A stretch of 64,000 bases of DNA, from positions 13,144,001-13,208,000 of the forward strand of contig JAFFJZ010000003.1 of the NCBI GenBank assembly GCA_018340375.1, written 5' to 3'. The notes under the pieces are model-generated. The model saw only the letters and a list, made by a program, of their open reading frames with translations. It did no database searches and was not told the DNA's origin. Below, piece after piece: positions 1 through 12,097 of the stretch (its first letter is position 1; the number at the start of each line of letters is the position of its first letter). The position numbers were made by a program, and so were the translations under genes. This DNA comes from Gonatopus flavifemur (Eukaryota; Arthropoda; Insecta; Hymenoptera; Dryinidae).

Positions 1-722
1 GATCCTAAATCGGAGAACACCCAGGAACGCTGTGTTCCTCTTCTCTTCTGCATTTTATAGATCTCTCCCTTCCATTGGTCTCGCTCACGCTATCACCATT
101 ACACAGAATAACTGTAATCCCGTAATCAGAGCTGACAATAGAGCCTGGAGCCAAACTCTTCCTCCGACTGGTACCACTGCTATTATTCTTATGACTGACC
201 AATCGTTCCTCCAGTGAAATGAACTGACAGGAGAGTAACATGATAGAACAGTTACATAGTAGAACAATAGCGATCATCTGTTGAAAAAGAGATGGGAGAA
301 GGAACTATGGTGAATATGAAGGATATATAGGCTGGTAAGTCACTATTGTTGGCGCTCCATTGCGTCTTTTTACTCGCTTCAAATTGATGGAAATTGACAG
401 ACGTATCACGAGAATGAATTATTATTATCCAGTTTCAGTATTCTGAATTTTCTATCTTACATTTGTGTGAATATACGTTTATTCGGATAAGTATGGGAAG
501 ATTATCTCGATACAAGGTCAAAGGACGAAGAGGATCATGTGATATTAATAAAGCTAAAGAATCTCCGATTCACGAGATTGGTCCTCGATTAAGATATTTT
601 CTTTCTCTCCTTTTTGTTCCTTTTCATCCTTTCCTTGGTGAGGCTGGTGGTGTTGGTGGTGGTTCGTTTAATGGAGAAAAGGTCCTTTTGCTCGGCTCAT
701 CTTTATTGCCCACTCTACTCAG

Positions 723-753
723 ACTACTACTATTACTACTACTACTACTACTA
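723..753. repeat. (CTA)n microsatellite
   Basis: About ten CTA units with one interruption (CTATTA). It yields a run of leucines in one forward frame and serines in a reverse frame, which explains a spurious open frame here. Confidence 0.9.
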
Positions 754-1804
754 TCTCCCTGAATAACCCGCGTCACATATAAAGGGAGAAAGAACACATA
801 ATCACGGGATGATCTGCCGTGTAGAACATTCAAAAGGGATTGAAGTGTAGGAAGATTGAAATCTTTGATTTCAAGATTTCGCTATAACAAACGAAAACTA
901 TATGAACTATTCATTCTTCTCTTTGTTACAAAGTTTCATTTGATTAAAACATTATTAAGAACTTGTGCTGTGTAAATCTCATCAAAATATCCACCCAGAG
1001 GAATCAAAGTTTTTTTCCAACGGGGTGTTCAATGTTTTAAAATACATAAACCGTAGTGGCATAAACCGTAGAAGTAGTAGCAGATTGCGCTGGGAAAGTT
1101 TCCGAGTAAGTGTATCAAGGATGTACGAAATTCCACATCGGATACGCAGCGTGACTGTAGAGAACCTGCTGCTTTACTACTTCGCTGTGTCTTCATTTAG
1201 AATGCATGAAGATACTACGGCAGATATGATGGTCGAAGCAATGAAGATTCTCTTACGCTAATGTTTTCGGTCTGCGCTCGATTTGCAAGTAGCCATTTTG
1301 TGTGTGGAACCTGCAATTTTCTTGAATGCAATTTGCGTTGACGATAATATGAGAGAATAAAGTATCACAAAAGCTTTCTTCAAAATTTTATTCAATTCAG
1401 ATCGAAGGTGAAATTTCTTTCATCCGAAATAAATAAAATACGATTCGTAATGATTTATAATGACGTTTAACGACGATGAAGCAATTTCTTCTTGAATACC
1501 TGACGTCAAAACAAAAGTCGACACAATAAACGAAAATCTATTTTCACTTGGATGAAGTTTATTGTCCAGCATAGTTAGTCGATTCAAGGTGGCATGGTGA
1601 ATAGCTGCATTGCAGTAAAACGAACAAGTGGAAAGATGACTTTTCACGGTGGCAGGAGCAACAGAGGGACGAAAGGGTGGAGATACAGCGACAGATGGCG
1701 CTCAACAAGTCGCACCATTGCCTATCTTTTCCTCTCTTCTCTATATATTCATCTCTCTTAAGTTCCCCTTTTCGTTCGTACCTATGTGTACATAGCCGCA
1801 CCAT

Positions 1805-1819
1805 TTATATATATATATC
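1805..1819. repeat. (TA)n microsatellite
   Basis: Seven to eight TA units directly after CCATT. Simple repeat, no other signal. Confidence 0.8.
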
Positions 1820-2728
1820 TTTTTCTCCTTCATAGGCATTCTTCTTGCTGTCCCGTACCGTGGCGCTCAGTTCCTGACATAATTTACTCATCTTCGTTGT
1901 ATAATTCCTTTACTCCTCCAAATTTACTGCCATAGATGCTCTGTGGATGCAGCAGCGCAAACAAGAATTATTCTATATCGTAATAAACCTGCAGTTGGAA
2001 CCATTACACATCTTCTTCATATTCCAATCTCTCATCGTACATCATTTACCATGATGAGTTTAATTGGCAACACGCGGAGCTGGTAAACGAGCACCTCGAC
2101 ACATCTTCGCAAATTTCAGTCGTTTTCCCAATTTCCAACCCTCGTCATGAGATTTTGATTGAAATCAAAGAAAATGCTATGATGAAAAATTATTGAATGT
2201 AAAAAAAGAAGAATAACCTGTAGCTACATTGTGAAAAATAATGAAACCCCATGTCTTTTATTTTTTCCACTTTCTCAACGTTTCTGAGCGTTTGAAATAA
2301 ATGAGGGAAACATGACAAAAGATATTACTTGAGATATGCGCGGGAGCTCAGCTTTGGAGATGGTCGTACTGAAAAGGACAAGACCAAGGACGTGAATGGT
2401 AGAAGGAAGATGGACTGGAGGACAAAAAGGACGTGGGTTTCGGTTGGACGGCTTAATCGGCCACCTCGAACGCTTCTCGTATCGCCCCAGAATATCCTAC
2501 TTATTGTCCTTTGGTCTCGTTATACGTTGCTCGACGAACAATACCTCGCGCCATGGCAAGATGAAAACCGAGAAGAGACCTACGTTCGCTTTGACTTCTT
2601 CCCACCCCGCGTCTCTTCATTATTATCGTTATCTCGCGCATGTATCGACACAAAAATTTCACTTAAATTTCATAACACGACGACCTCGTGCTGGATATAA
2701 TAAACCATTGACAATCCTACAAAGCGTA

Positions 2729-2981
2729 CACTGTAAAAAATATTCGGGATTTTCCCATACCTATGTAGAGGAAATTTCCTATACTTGTACGGGAAAAGCG
2801 AATTCCCGTACACGTATAGGAATTTTCACATAAAAATATATTAAAATTGCTATTTTTATGGGATTTTTACTGTAAATTTATAGGATTTTTCCCAAAATTT
2901 ACGGGAAATTTCCTATCCATGTATGTGTTAATTACTTCACATACATGTATGTGAAATTTCCTATAAAAATTTTTTACAGTG
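2729..2981. mobile_element. MITE family A, 253 bp, CACTG ends, TA-flanked
   Basis: Perfect 13-bp terminal inverted repeats: CACTGTAAAAAAT at 2729-2741 and its complement ATTTTTTACAGTG at 2969-2981. Each end is flanked by TA (2727-2728 and 2982-2983), as expected for a TA target-site duplication of the Tc1/mariner kind. The interior has no open frame and is built from short sub-repeats of the type GGGAAATTTCCTAT and GGGATTTT in both orientations. A second copy of this family lies at 6884-7080: the two share the end sequence, the interior stretch TATGGGATTTTTACT, and ACTTCACATA close to the right end. No transposase is encoded, so it would be non-autonomous. The superfamily assignment is inferred from the TA flank only. 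Confidence 0.88.
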
Positions 2982-3989
2982 TATCTCTGCGGTAAACTAA
3001 ATACTTCTCATACCAGATATTTCGTTCGATATAAATGATTCACACGATGTACAGTAATGTGCACTCCACGCGATCACCGAAATAACTTTACAATCTTCAA
3101 CTGACAAACTATAACCAAAAACAATCAAATGGACTTGAGCTCTCTCGAGGAAAATCGAATCATAGAATATTCTATAGGACAAAAAATGTACGAGTACGTT
3201 TGACCGTCGGACCCTACAACGTAAAACGCTTACAAACTTTTGCATCCCCAGATTATGAATATGGAATTGAAACTGGAATTAATAACAATATTTTGCTCTC
3301 GCAGAGGAGAGAAGGTCGGAAACTTAGAAATTCCTTGTTAATTGACATATAACATGTATTCGTGTGAAATCAAATGAAACTTTATAATAACTTTCGAATC
3401 GATGGCAAAGAGTTATGGAATGAACACAGTTTTATACTCGTAAATGTAAATAAATGTACCCCGCGATGTGCGATTGGAATATTCCATTCAGTTACACGGT
3501 CAGCCGCACTGTTTTGCGGCCATCGTTGCGCATCAATGAGCGAGAAATAAATTTTGGTCGTTTAATTAATTAAATTTCGACAGGAAATTAATTAACCCCT
3601 TAACCGTAATGAGGGTGATATTGCTGCAGGTGCGGTGAACATGGTGTACCAAACGTACGATAAATGGATTAATTTCGAGACGAGTAGTTCTGGTATAGTC
3701 ATATAATTGCATTAGTTCGATGTATGAAGTCATGATAACCACTTTTACTGGATCTTATCGAATAAAAATTCATAATCTTTATTTATTTGACATTCTGTTA
3801 ACATGAAGAGATTTCACGTCCAGCAGATGGTTCATCAATCTTCAATTAGTTGACAAACATATGAATTTACCATTGGCGCAACGTAGATGAAGTACGGCCG
3901 AAGCTCGCCAACCCAGCACCCAGCATGGCGCAACACTGAATTGATAACATTATTTTATGATTGATCAATGTGTCTTTCCAATGGAGCCC

Positions 3990-4020
3990 CATCATTGGTG
4001 TGAAAATGGCACCAATGATG
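3990..4020. repeat. Perfect 11-bp stem-loop
   Basis: CATCATTGGTG at 3990-4000 pairs perfectly with CACCAATGATG at 4010-4020 across a 9-nt loop. The related words TTGGCGCAAC and ATGGCGCAAC occur about 50-120 bp upstream. Nothing ties it to a gene; it may be the core of a decayed inverted-repeat element. Confidence 0.6.
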
Positions 4021-4870
4021 AAACTGTATAAGAAAAAATAATTATTTGCGATCTTATTGTGTTTTCCTCATTTATCTGTAAACAACTCGGTGTTTTTTGT
4101 CGCTAAAGTCTGCCATGGGAAGTTCGGCCTTCTAGTGTAATCTGTAACAGAGATCGATTGAAGGTTCTTCCAGAGAATTATTTGAGCCTTATATATTCCT
4201 TGTATACATCTCTCACCACTCGCGAGAAACACTCGATCGGTGAGTTAGCTAGCAATTCAGCCATGAAAAGTTCAAATTAAGGAGCATGCCATTGAAGATC
4301 CATTTTTATCCAAACTGGACCAAAGTTTGTGGCAATATTCGACCATGTTTCAAATGATCCTCACGTTCAATCGAATATATCGTTTGGACCAAGGATGAGC
4401 CTAGCAAACGCTAAACCTGGCGAAATTGTTAATCAACATCGAATATTTATAGATTGCCAAGTCTTGTCTGTCAACATTGTCGGCACCTAAAAGTTTTCGT
4501 ATAGGTCGATTTTTTCTACTCCTCATCAAAGAAGAATTTAACTGGATTCTCATTTTCTCCTATCCGAGTGGTTGTTTTCATTTCTTGGACAGGAACACGA
4601 GACCGTTCGGTATTAGTCGAGGAACAAATGGTATAGGTAACGCGTCCCGTGCTTTACGTCCATTCGTCACGAAGAATATAGGGGAGAAAGAGACGAAGAT
4701 GCGGGAACGCAAATTGGAAACGTGAGGTGAAAATACGTTCGGAATCGCTTCTCACCATTTTGGAGGTACCAAAAGCGATGTCGCGGGAAAGGGGAAGGGA
4801 AACGACACGATTTGCCTTCTTGTACGATGCTTCTCCGCTGTGTTCAAATTACTCAAGTAACGATCAGCGC

Positions 4871-4892
4871 CTTCTTCTTCTTCTTCTTCTTC
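4871..4892. repeat. (TTC)n microsatellite
   Basis: About seven uninterrupted CTT/TTC units inside a longer pyrimidine-rich run. Confidence 0.88.
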
Positions 4893-5638
4893 TACTTCTC
4901 TTTTCTTTTTATATCTTTCGTAAAGACAAAGGGGACGCGAGATTGTTTTAAGAACACGAGAAGAATCGTAATCACCTAGCGGAGGAAATTTCGAACGCTA
5001 CGTACGATTATTGATTCAAAATTCGGCAGGGATGATAAATCACAGAATTCGTAAGAAAAAGATGCATAACATAAATTATTCGAGAATCATAACTTTCCAC
5101 AAACGGTCATCGGTGATTACAACAATGAAAGAAGGTAGACAGCATCATTTGCATGGAAATCAGATTTCAGTTCTCGTTTGTTCGATACTGAGCTCCAATT
5201 ACTGGCGTCGAATAGCGATTCACACTTCTTTCGATCCTCATAACTCCTCTCACTCTCTACTCCTTCGAGAATGATGAAAGGAGAAGGATGAATTGTTCCG
5301 TGAACGTGATCGGAATACAATATGAATGCAAGAAAAATATTGGGGAGAAATGAACGGTCAATATTATCATGACAAACATTCCAATTCTTTCTCGTTTATA
5401 ACAAGCAACTAATGAATATCGGTTCACCGTTATAAACAGATCCATCACACACACGCATGGATCGATTGATTCTACTCCTTTTCCACAACTTATATAAGAC
5501 ATAAGACGCAAGACGCTTTATCGGAAGATAAAGGTGTCCAAAAACTTGACTCGCCAACTTTTAACAAGTGCACTCCAATCCGATTAGTTTCGCTCTGTTA
5601 CACATTTTCTTGAACACCCCACTTATTCACGACTACTG

Positions 5639-5666
5639 TATATATATATATATATATATACACACA
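5639..5666. repeat. (TA)n(CA)n compound microsatellite
   Basis: Eleven TA units followed by three CA units. Confidence 0.9.
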
Positions 5667-6693
5667 TCACTATTGCAAAGTACTATACATCAAAGTTGTT
5701 GCGAGAATAGTTTTATATTCGTGTGTCGAATTCGTTTTTGGAAGAGTGACTTTTACGATGCACGATTTCCGTTGAGTGATGTATTCGAAGAGTTTTCAAC
5801 GGTGGCCACAAAAATTATACCCAACGTATTATCACCGAGGAACACTTATTCCGTTCACAAATCTGTGTCGGAACAACATTCGCGTTCACCAGGAGAAATA
5901 TATAATATCGGGGATGCACTTTCCGAACGTGTTTTCTACTCCGCGACAACGGGAGTTCCATCCGAGAGAAGTTTTAATACGAGGAACCGTTGAGATATGT
6001 CTTCTGCGAACCTGATCGGTCACATGAATAACGATCATACGAATTGGGATTTAATGTGCCTTGAATATCGGAGTTACAATTTATTTTTCAATGTTATTTT
6101 TCCAAACTGGGAACGTTAATAAAATTCAGATTAACCTTTTATCCAGATTCTTTGCCACCCTCTTTTCTTGTATCTTTCATGTTTTTCAGCGAATAAATTC
6201 GAAATTTGGTTGTTCGAGGCAACGACGGGAAAATGAGAGAAGGATGGAGGAGTAGCGAAATTCGTATGATAAATCATACAATTATGTACAATTTTAAAGT
6301 CTCGACTTTTCAAAGTATCACCGTATTAAATTCTTTTTCTTTCCAACACTCGGTACACGTTCTTGCATTCGAGCTTATGCTTTTGGATCTCGGCCAAATA
6401 GAATCCATTCGATAAGTTGCGCACGGCTGCAAATTATAGGAATTCGATGAGCAAAAGACTATATTTTTGATTCATCGAATACTTTTCGCCAAATCACCTG
6501 AATTTGGTTTGCATTCAAATGATGTTGAGGGTATTGAAAGGGCAACATTTTTCAAACCCCTCTGGTGAATTGGTTTGAACTGAATTGCTGAAACATTGTT
6601 ATTCCTTATTTTTCGACCATGAATACTCAAAATTTGTAAACAAATCGAAACCCTGCATATAATATTGTCGGAAATTAATCAATTCTCGTTACA

Positions 6694-7163
6694 CACTGTT
6701 AAAAAAACTGGAATTTTCCACTGGTACCCAGGAACTGGTAAATTCCTGTTATTGGCGAATTTTTCAGTCTAAGTAACAAGAAAACTCCTGTTGTACTGGA
6801 ATTTTTCCTTATTTTATATGAAATCTCATAGTTTTCACTTCAATTTTCCAGTATAAATAGGTACAAGAATTCTCTGATACGTGCACTGTGAATAATCATC
6901 GGAATTTTCCTGTATACGATAACCGGAAAATTCCAATCACTGGATAGGAAATAAGTTTCCAATATGTATGTATGGATTTTTCCATCAATTTGAATGGAAA
7001 TTTCAAACTCTATGGGATTTTTACTACGATTTTATAGTGAAGTTCCGGACAAATACTTCACATATAGATTTTTTACAGTATGGGATGGAATTTTCATGAT
7101 TTGAATGTAATTTTCCAGTACAAATGTGGTACAGGAGTTTTTCCGAAATTTTTTTTTACAGCG
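6694..7163. mobile_element. MITE family B, interrupted by a nested element
   Basis: Left end CACTGTTAAAAAAACTGG (6694 onward) and right end with a T8 run then ACAGCG (7152-7163) form imperfect terminal inverted repeats. TA follows the right end, and TACA precedes the left end. Comparison with the shorter copy at 29090-29288 defines the family. Both share AACTGGAATT and GGTACCCA near the left end, and CATGATTTGAATGTAATTTT and AGTACAAATGT near the right end. About 200 bp in the middle of this copy are absent from the other and match a family-A element (6884-7080). It has no coding capacity. Confidence 0.82.
6884..7080. mobile_element. MITE family A, nested inside family B
   Basis: It starts CACTGTGAATAAT (6884) and ends ATTTTTTACAGTA (7068-7080), close to the ends of the 2729-2981 element. 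The interior words TATGGGATTTTTACT, TTTTATAG and ACTTCACATA lie in the same order as in that copy. It interrupts a family-B element: the uninterrupted family-B copy reads ACACGTGTACTGG at the matching point. The insertion is flanked by TG on both sides here, against a central TGTA in the empty copy, so the target site has decayed. Confidence 0.83.
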
Positions 7164-7165
7164 TA

Positions 7166-8876
7166 GGTTCGCATGAAGTGATAGGAGAGAAAGAAAAAGA
7201 GGTTATGACAGAACAACACATGTACCTCTAAGGTATAGATATCAAGAAATGGGCATTGTTCTCTTACCGTGACAGCATGAATCTTTTTGTTCCAACAAAT
7301 GTTTTCCTCGATGTACGAAGAAAAACGTATGTAGGTCTAATGTCGCAGCTGTGTGATCGTGACACAGCTGTAATGTAGGACACATCGGTGTTCAAAAAAA
7401 TGCTTCCCGTAAGATGAAACGAAGAACTTACGAAGACATATGAAAGAATACCATTGTCATAACCAGTATTATCTTTGCATTGCTCTATGCTCAAATGTAC
7501 TACGTCCCAACGATTATTTCCAGACTCAAAATATCATAGTAGATTGAAAATCATCTATTCATAAATCTGAATGATTTTTAGTTGAGTGAAAATCATCTTG
7601 TTGTTTGTTTTACTGTAGATAAAGGTATAATAATTTCATATTTTATTCTATCATTAGCTCCTTAGTCAGCCAAGATTTTTCTCATATGATTTTGATGTCA
7701 GTGAATCGTTGCATCAGGATGATGTAGGTTCACCTGATTAAATCTCCCGAATCGAAAAATTGTAATTTTTTTGCCTGAAAGATTCATCAAAATGAAATGT
7801 GTGAAGAAACTGAAGGAATATTTTATGGAACAGGCATTGCTGATTAGAGTAAGACTCTTTTTTTCTCTTTTTGTTTCGCGAAAAAAACTTTAAACGCATT
7901 TTTCTCGAAACCACATTTTATGAACTGGTAACCACGATTCAGCAAAATCTACTGAATTTCCAGGAGAATGTTCCTAACACGTGCAGTTATGGCATGAAAC
8001 GGAATTATATTTTTTGCTACTTTCAAAATACCTTTTTCAAGCAATTTACATGAAAAAAATTCAAAACGCCGCCAGTTCCTCCATTTTTTTTCATAATTTT
8101 GCTTCATGGCATAGCCAATAACATATTTTACAAGAATCCATTTCGATTTTTGGTCTCGGATATTCTAAACTCCTGGAATCATGGCTACCAGATTTTGAGA
8201 TGACCAACTTCAAGCTGTCGTGTCACTGCCAAATTTTGCCATATTGAAAAAAAAGGTTTTCCATAAACTACAAAAAATTGGCTATCATATGTGAAAAGAT
8301 TCAGTTCATTAAATAAATTGAAGTTAAAAATAAAGCCTGATCAACTCCGTAATAAGCAACGATCCAGAGTTGAATGAAGTCGAAAAAAGGTGAACATCAG
8401 GTTGAGAACAGGATTGAGGGTCGAAATCTGCTCAGGATGATGCATGTAACGATTTCACAAATCCAACTGCTTTCACATGAATACGATAATATGAACCATA
8501 ACGGAAATAATTATATCAATCACACATCGTAATTGAGTAATTTCCGAGCTTACTACGGTGACTTCATGGATTGAGATCTGATATAGCATCCACGTGTTCG
8601 AGGTTTAAATCCCACAGCTGTCCCTTTACTTGAATCTTCTCCGGTGATATTTCATCCTAATTCTATTCAACCGAAATGCAACGTGCGATTTATCGATAAG
8701 AATGTCACAAAATTATATATAAAAAAAAAATAAGAACAGGAATATTCCTTTCGTGATAATCGATACCAGGATATCAAATTTGAATTCAATAAAAATAGTG
8801 TTTTGTATTAAGTGTCATAATTTATCATAGTTCCTTCACAACTATATAAAATAATTTTCCAACGAAAATCTTTCTA
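7166..8876. other. Unassigned non-coding DNA
   Basis: No recognisable gene. One perfect 9-bp inverted repeat (CAGCTGTGT at 7346-7354, ACACAGCTG at 7362-7370). A tRNA-like B-box lookalike near 8605 was considered and rejected. The rest is AT-rich with A- and T-runs and no repeat structure that I can pair. Confidence 0.55.
7346..7370. repeat. 9-bp stem-loop
   Basis: CAGCTGTGT and ACACAGCTG with a 7-nt loop, perfect pairing. No gene context. Confidence 0.5.
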
Positions 8877-9490
8877 CACTGAGAAAAATTTTTAGTTGTC
8901 ACAATGAAAAATTCACTAAATTTTTCAGTGAAATACCGCATCAAATAAATTTTTTTAGTTGTAGCAACTAGGAAAAATATTTTCATGTAGACTCGGAAAA
9001 ATGATGGAGCGAACTAAACCTCAACTAAGTCCATATAGTTGCTACAACTATATTAATTCAGTCAACACTTCAAATCTCTCATATTTTATTGTTACGTTGA
9101 CTGAAGAAAATTGTCAGTTGTACTTCCATTGTTGATTTGTGACTACCAAAAAAAATTAGTCAAAATAACTGAAATACTTAAGTACTGATGGTACTTATAA
9201 GTTTTAGTTTCAGAAACCAAACTATTGAACTAAAAAATGTTTCATTCTATCAAATAAAATTTGTATTTCTCATCAGTGCATTATATTTGTGCATGCAAAT
9301 AATCGTCTGTAGTTACATAATTATAGTATCATTAACTAAAATCTACAACTGAATTGATTATAGTTGTGACAACTAATTATTTGTTGTTGCTCTAACTTCT
9401 TCAAAAGTATTCCGAACGAGAAAAAATTGTTGCAGCAACTGTTATGGAACAACTAAAAATTTTTGTACCGACTGATCATTTTTCTCAGTG
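8877..9490. mobile_element. MITE, 614 bp, CACTGAGAAAAAT ends, TA-flanked
   Basis: Perfect 13-bp terminal inverted repeats: CACTGAGAAAAAT at 8877-8889 and ATTTTTCTCAGTG at 9478-9490. Each is flanked by TA (8875-8876 and 9491-9492). A subterminal AAATTTTTAGTTGT on the left is matched by AACTAAAAATTTTT on the right. The interior repeats AGTTGT/ACAACT words many times in both orientations and has no open frame of note. It is clearly the same structural class as 2729-2981, but the interior is unrelated. Non-autonomous; the TA duplication suggests a Tc1/mariner-like enzyme. Confidence 0.9.
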
Positions 9491-9492
9491 TA

Positions 9493-11914
9493 CGCGAGCC
9501 ATATTTTTCATAAATCATTTCGGAGTGTAGTAAATTTCATCCTTGCACGAAGATGACAACATGCCGCGGATTACAGCAGCTCGTCTGTAGTCGACAATGT
9601 TTTGATTGAAATTGACGTTGTCTGTTTCAGACGATAAGCATCGTACATTTCACACTACTAAATCGCTCATATCAATCAATTGTCCGTCACAGATAGATTT
9701 TATTGTCCGCTACAGATCCGCGTGCCGAAGGTTACTTCAATTATAGATTTTCAGCACCCGGATTAGACTGAGTATCTTCGATCGAATCTTTTGTTCTTGG
9801 CATGACATAGATCGTTACGCAACTGTTTTCCATTATTGGAAACTCGACGAGATACGATAAATGGTATTTATCTATGATTGTGCATTTGATGTATCGTCGA
9901 GTCTAAATCCACTTGAAGAAGAAATTTTTCAGGAGCATTCGAAGATGGTTTCATCCTATTATAAAGTATATGTTTTCGAAAGAACGATCCGGATCTATCG
10001 AAGAATACAATAAGGAGGATTTAACGTGCGTTCGTTGACCTTCGGGTATCTTGAACCTATCATTGGAACAATAATGGATGCGCGATGTGGAGAAAACATC
10101 GAGAGCAAATAAGCAACGCAACCGCATCACACAGCTAACTCACGGTAAAGCGAGTGGCGGTAATCGAATAGCGGATTGAAATGACATCCACAACTTACGG
10201 GTAAGTTAACAAGATACGGCGAAAGGGATGAAAGAGAAGAGGTGAAGAGAAGAGCAAGAGGTAACGTGTAAGGTTCGTTGTTGCAGACTCCTTGGGACTA
10301 TGTTAAGCATATAAAGTGCAATATATACGTATATACACACATGTGTTACTCGCTGACCATTATCGGTGCATGTTACACCGCACAAGAAACTACTTTATCC
10401 ACCAAGACCTATCGAATCACCTTGGTAAAAGAAACCGGAGAGGTTCTCCTTTCTCCCTCTACACGTTTACATTTTCCGTAGTTATATAAGTGGCCTATAT
10501 ACCATGTCGAGGATATTAACCAGCACGTACGTGATCGTACAAGGCGCATAGGATACCCTAGATCCATGTGAAACTGAGAACCACGGATAGTATTCTCATC
10601 TTCTTTTTCGTTCCCTTTTCATATTCAACTTCGAGTACCATTTTTGATATATAGAGAGAAAAAAAATCATTCTCATCGAACAATTTTTTTTCACATTGCA
10701 TTTCGACAGACAACTTTATTGTTTGGTTACCACACATTGTTCCGAGAACGAGGTTTGGAGGGAAAAAAACCTAATTTGAGTACGAAATTCTTCAATTTTC
10801 TCTCCTCTTCAAACATATCGACTTTTTGGACAAATAGAAGAACTTGTAAGTTTTATACATCGTCGGTTGCTTCATTCCGTGAATCGCAATTTGAATGGAG
10901 ACTGATGAATTTTCTATTGTACAGAGAATATATCATATTCGAAATGGAAATGATGAGAAAAAAGGAAAAGGAGAGAATCGTAGTCTTCGTAACTACGTCT
11001 CTATCGTAATTAAGATAATTGGAACAAATTTTGTGAACTTACGTTACAGAATTCAACATTGTAATTAAAATAAAGTGTATTCAAACTTGATTATTAATTG
11101 CATAACTTCGTTTGGAGAATCGATTGTACTTTTGATATTATTTGAATTGGAGGGGCTTTGATATCGAAGAATGAAGAAAAAAGGAAATTTCGTACTTTGA
11201 AAGTTTTGTCATTGGAAAGTGAAATTACAAATATTCGTATATGTGAAGTTTCATTCTTCTTATCGAACAATGAGTTCCACTATTTTCGAATATCCTTTCC
11301 CAAGGTATTGGAATTTTACGACAATCCTCGATGTATTTTCCGCGAAAGAGATAATCTGTGGCCAAGAGAGAGAGAGAGAGAAAGAGGGAGAGGATTCAAC
11401 TTATGCCAATTAGTGCAAATTTGTGCGAACGAACGTTCATGACTTTCTCTCAATGATAATGCAAATATAATATATAAATCCAGATCATACTGTGAGAGAT
11501 AGTTTCGATGTTGATAAAGATGTCAGAGACAGATTATACGTAGCTAAAGAGATTACTCGTTGCAGATAGTCTCTGAAAAGCTCATTTTCCCTGTCCCATC
11601 ATAAACTTCGTTTATGCCTACTTCATCCGTACCAAAGAAACCCCGATAGAGTTGTAGAGAGTATTACAAACGGATGATTTTCTTATCCCTTGACCGTTGC
11701 ATTCTCCCGTAATTTTGATACGTTAATGGATATTCTCGTTGATTCTCAATTTCTTTTGACATATAAATTTGTTAGAATTAATAATAGTTAATATATATCA
11801 ATTTAATTTGACACGATTTCAAGGTCAATATATAATGTATTACCAGCAGGGATGCCAACCTCCTGCTCTTTTTACGGGACAAAGCACTAACCGATGATCT
11901 CCCTGTCACAAAAA
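9493..11914. other. Unassigned non-coding DNA
   Basis: No recognisable gene. A somewhat CpG-richer stretch lies at about 10010-10290. There is a GA microsatellite at 11365-11393. Open frames at 10644-11009 and 11158-11442 have no recognisable domain, and the second is partly built on the GA repeat. Confidence 0.55.
11365..11393. repeat. (GA)n microsatellite
   Basis: Nine or so GA units, then imperfect purine sequence. Confidence 0.85.
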
Positions 11915-12097
11915 TCCAGCTAGGATTCCAGATCTGAAATTTACCTGCGTTGCCAGCTGAGACTCCACCTGGAATCAAGAATCCCAACTGGATTTCATGC
12001 GGAATTTCCAATTCAAACTGGGATTCCACCTGGGCTCAGAAATTCCAACTGAAATCCCAAGTTGGAGTTGAAATTCTAGCTGGGATTCCAGCTGGAA
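11915..12097. repeat. Degenerate repeat module, GGATTCCAGCTGG-type words
   Basis: A run of imperfect words such as CTGGGATTCCA, CTAGGATTCCAG, CTGGAATCAAG, ACTGGGATTCCACCTGGG and TGGGATTCCAGCTGGAA, in both orientations. The spacing is irregular, so it is not a simple tandem array. The stretch is GC-richer than its surroundings. The words resemble those in the modules at 17285-17470 and 22550-22690, which may be relics of one old repeat family. Boundaries are approximate. Confidence 0.5.

Larger units (their letters stand above)
1..2728. other. Unassigned non-coding DNA
   Basis: No open frame here looks like a known protein. The longest frames (about 98 to 145 codons near 965-1261 and 2329-2833) overlap one another in different frames and show no recognisable domain. 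The stretch holds a CTA triplet repeat near 723-753, a short TA run near 1805-1819 and otherwise unremarkable AT-rich sequence. A GC-richer patch at about 2330-2660 has no identity I can give. An unrecognised exon cannot be excluded without transcript data. Confidence 0.6.
2984..6693. other. Unassigned non-coding DNA
   Basis: AT-rich sequence with no recognisable gene. It contains a TTC triplet run at 4871-4892, a TA/CA microsatellite at 5639-5666 and a perfect stem-loop at 3990-4020. Open frames near 4477-4951 and 5568-6015 overlap in different frames and are low-complexity or featureless. I see no splice-bounded coding segment that I can defend. Confidence 0.6.

Noticed and set aside
2396..2833. 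145-codon plus-strand frame
   Set aside because: It overlaps a 123-codon frame in another phase and runs into the MITE at 2729-2981, so it is unlikely to be a real gene.
8560..8635. tRNA-like B-box lookalike (AGGTTTAAATCCCAC), possible tRNA-derived SINE head
   Set aside because: No matching A box, anticodon arm or acceptor stem could be paired upstream.
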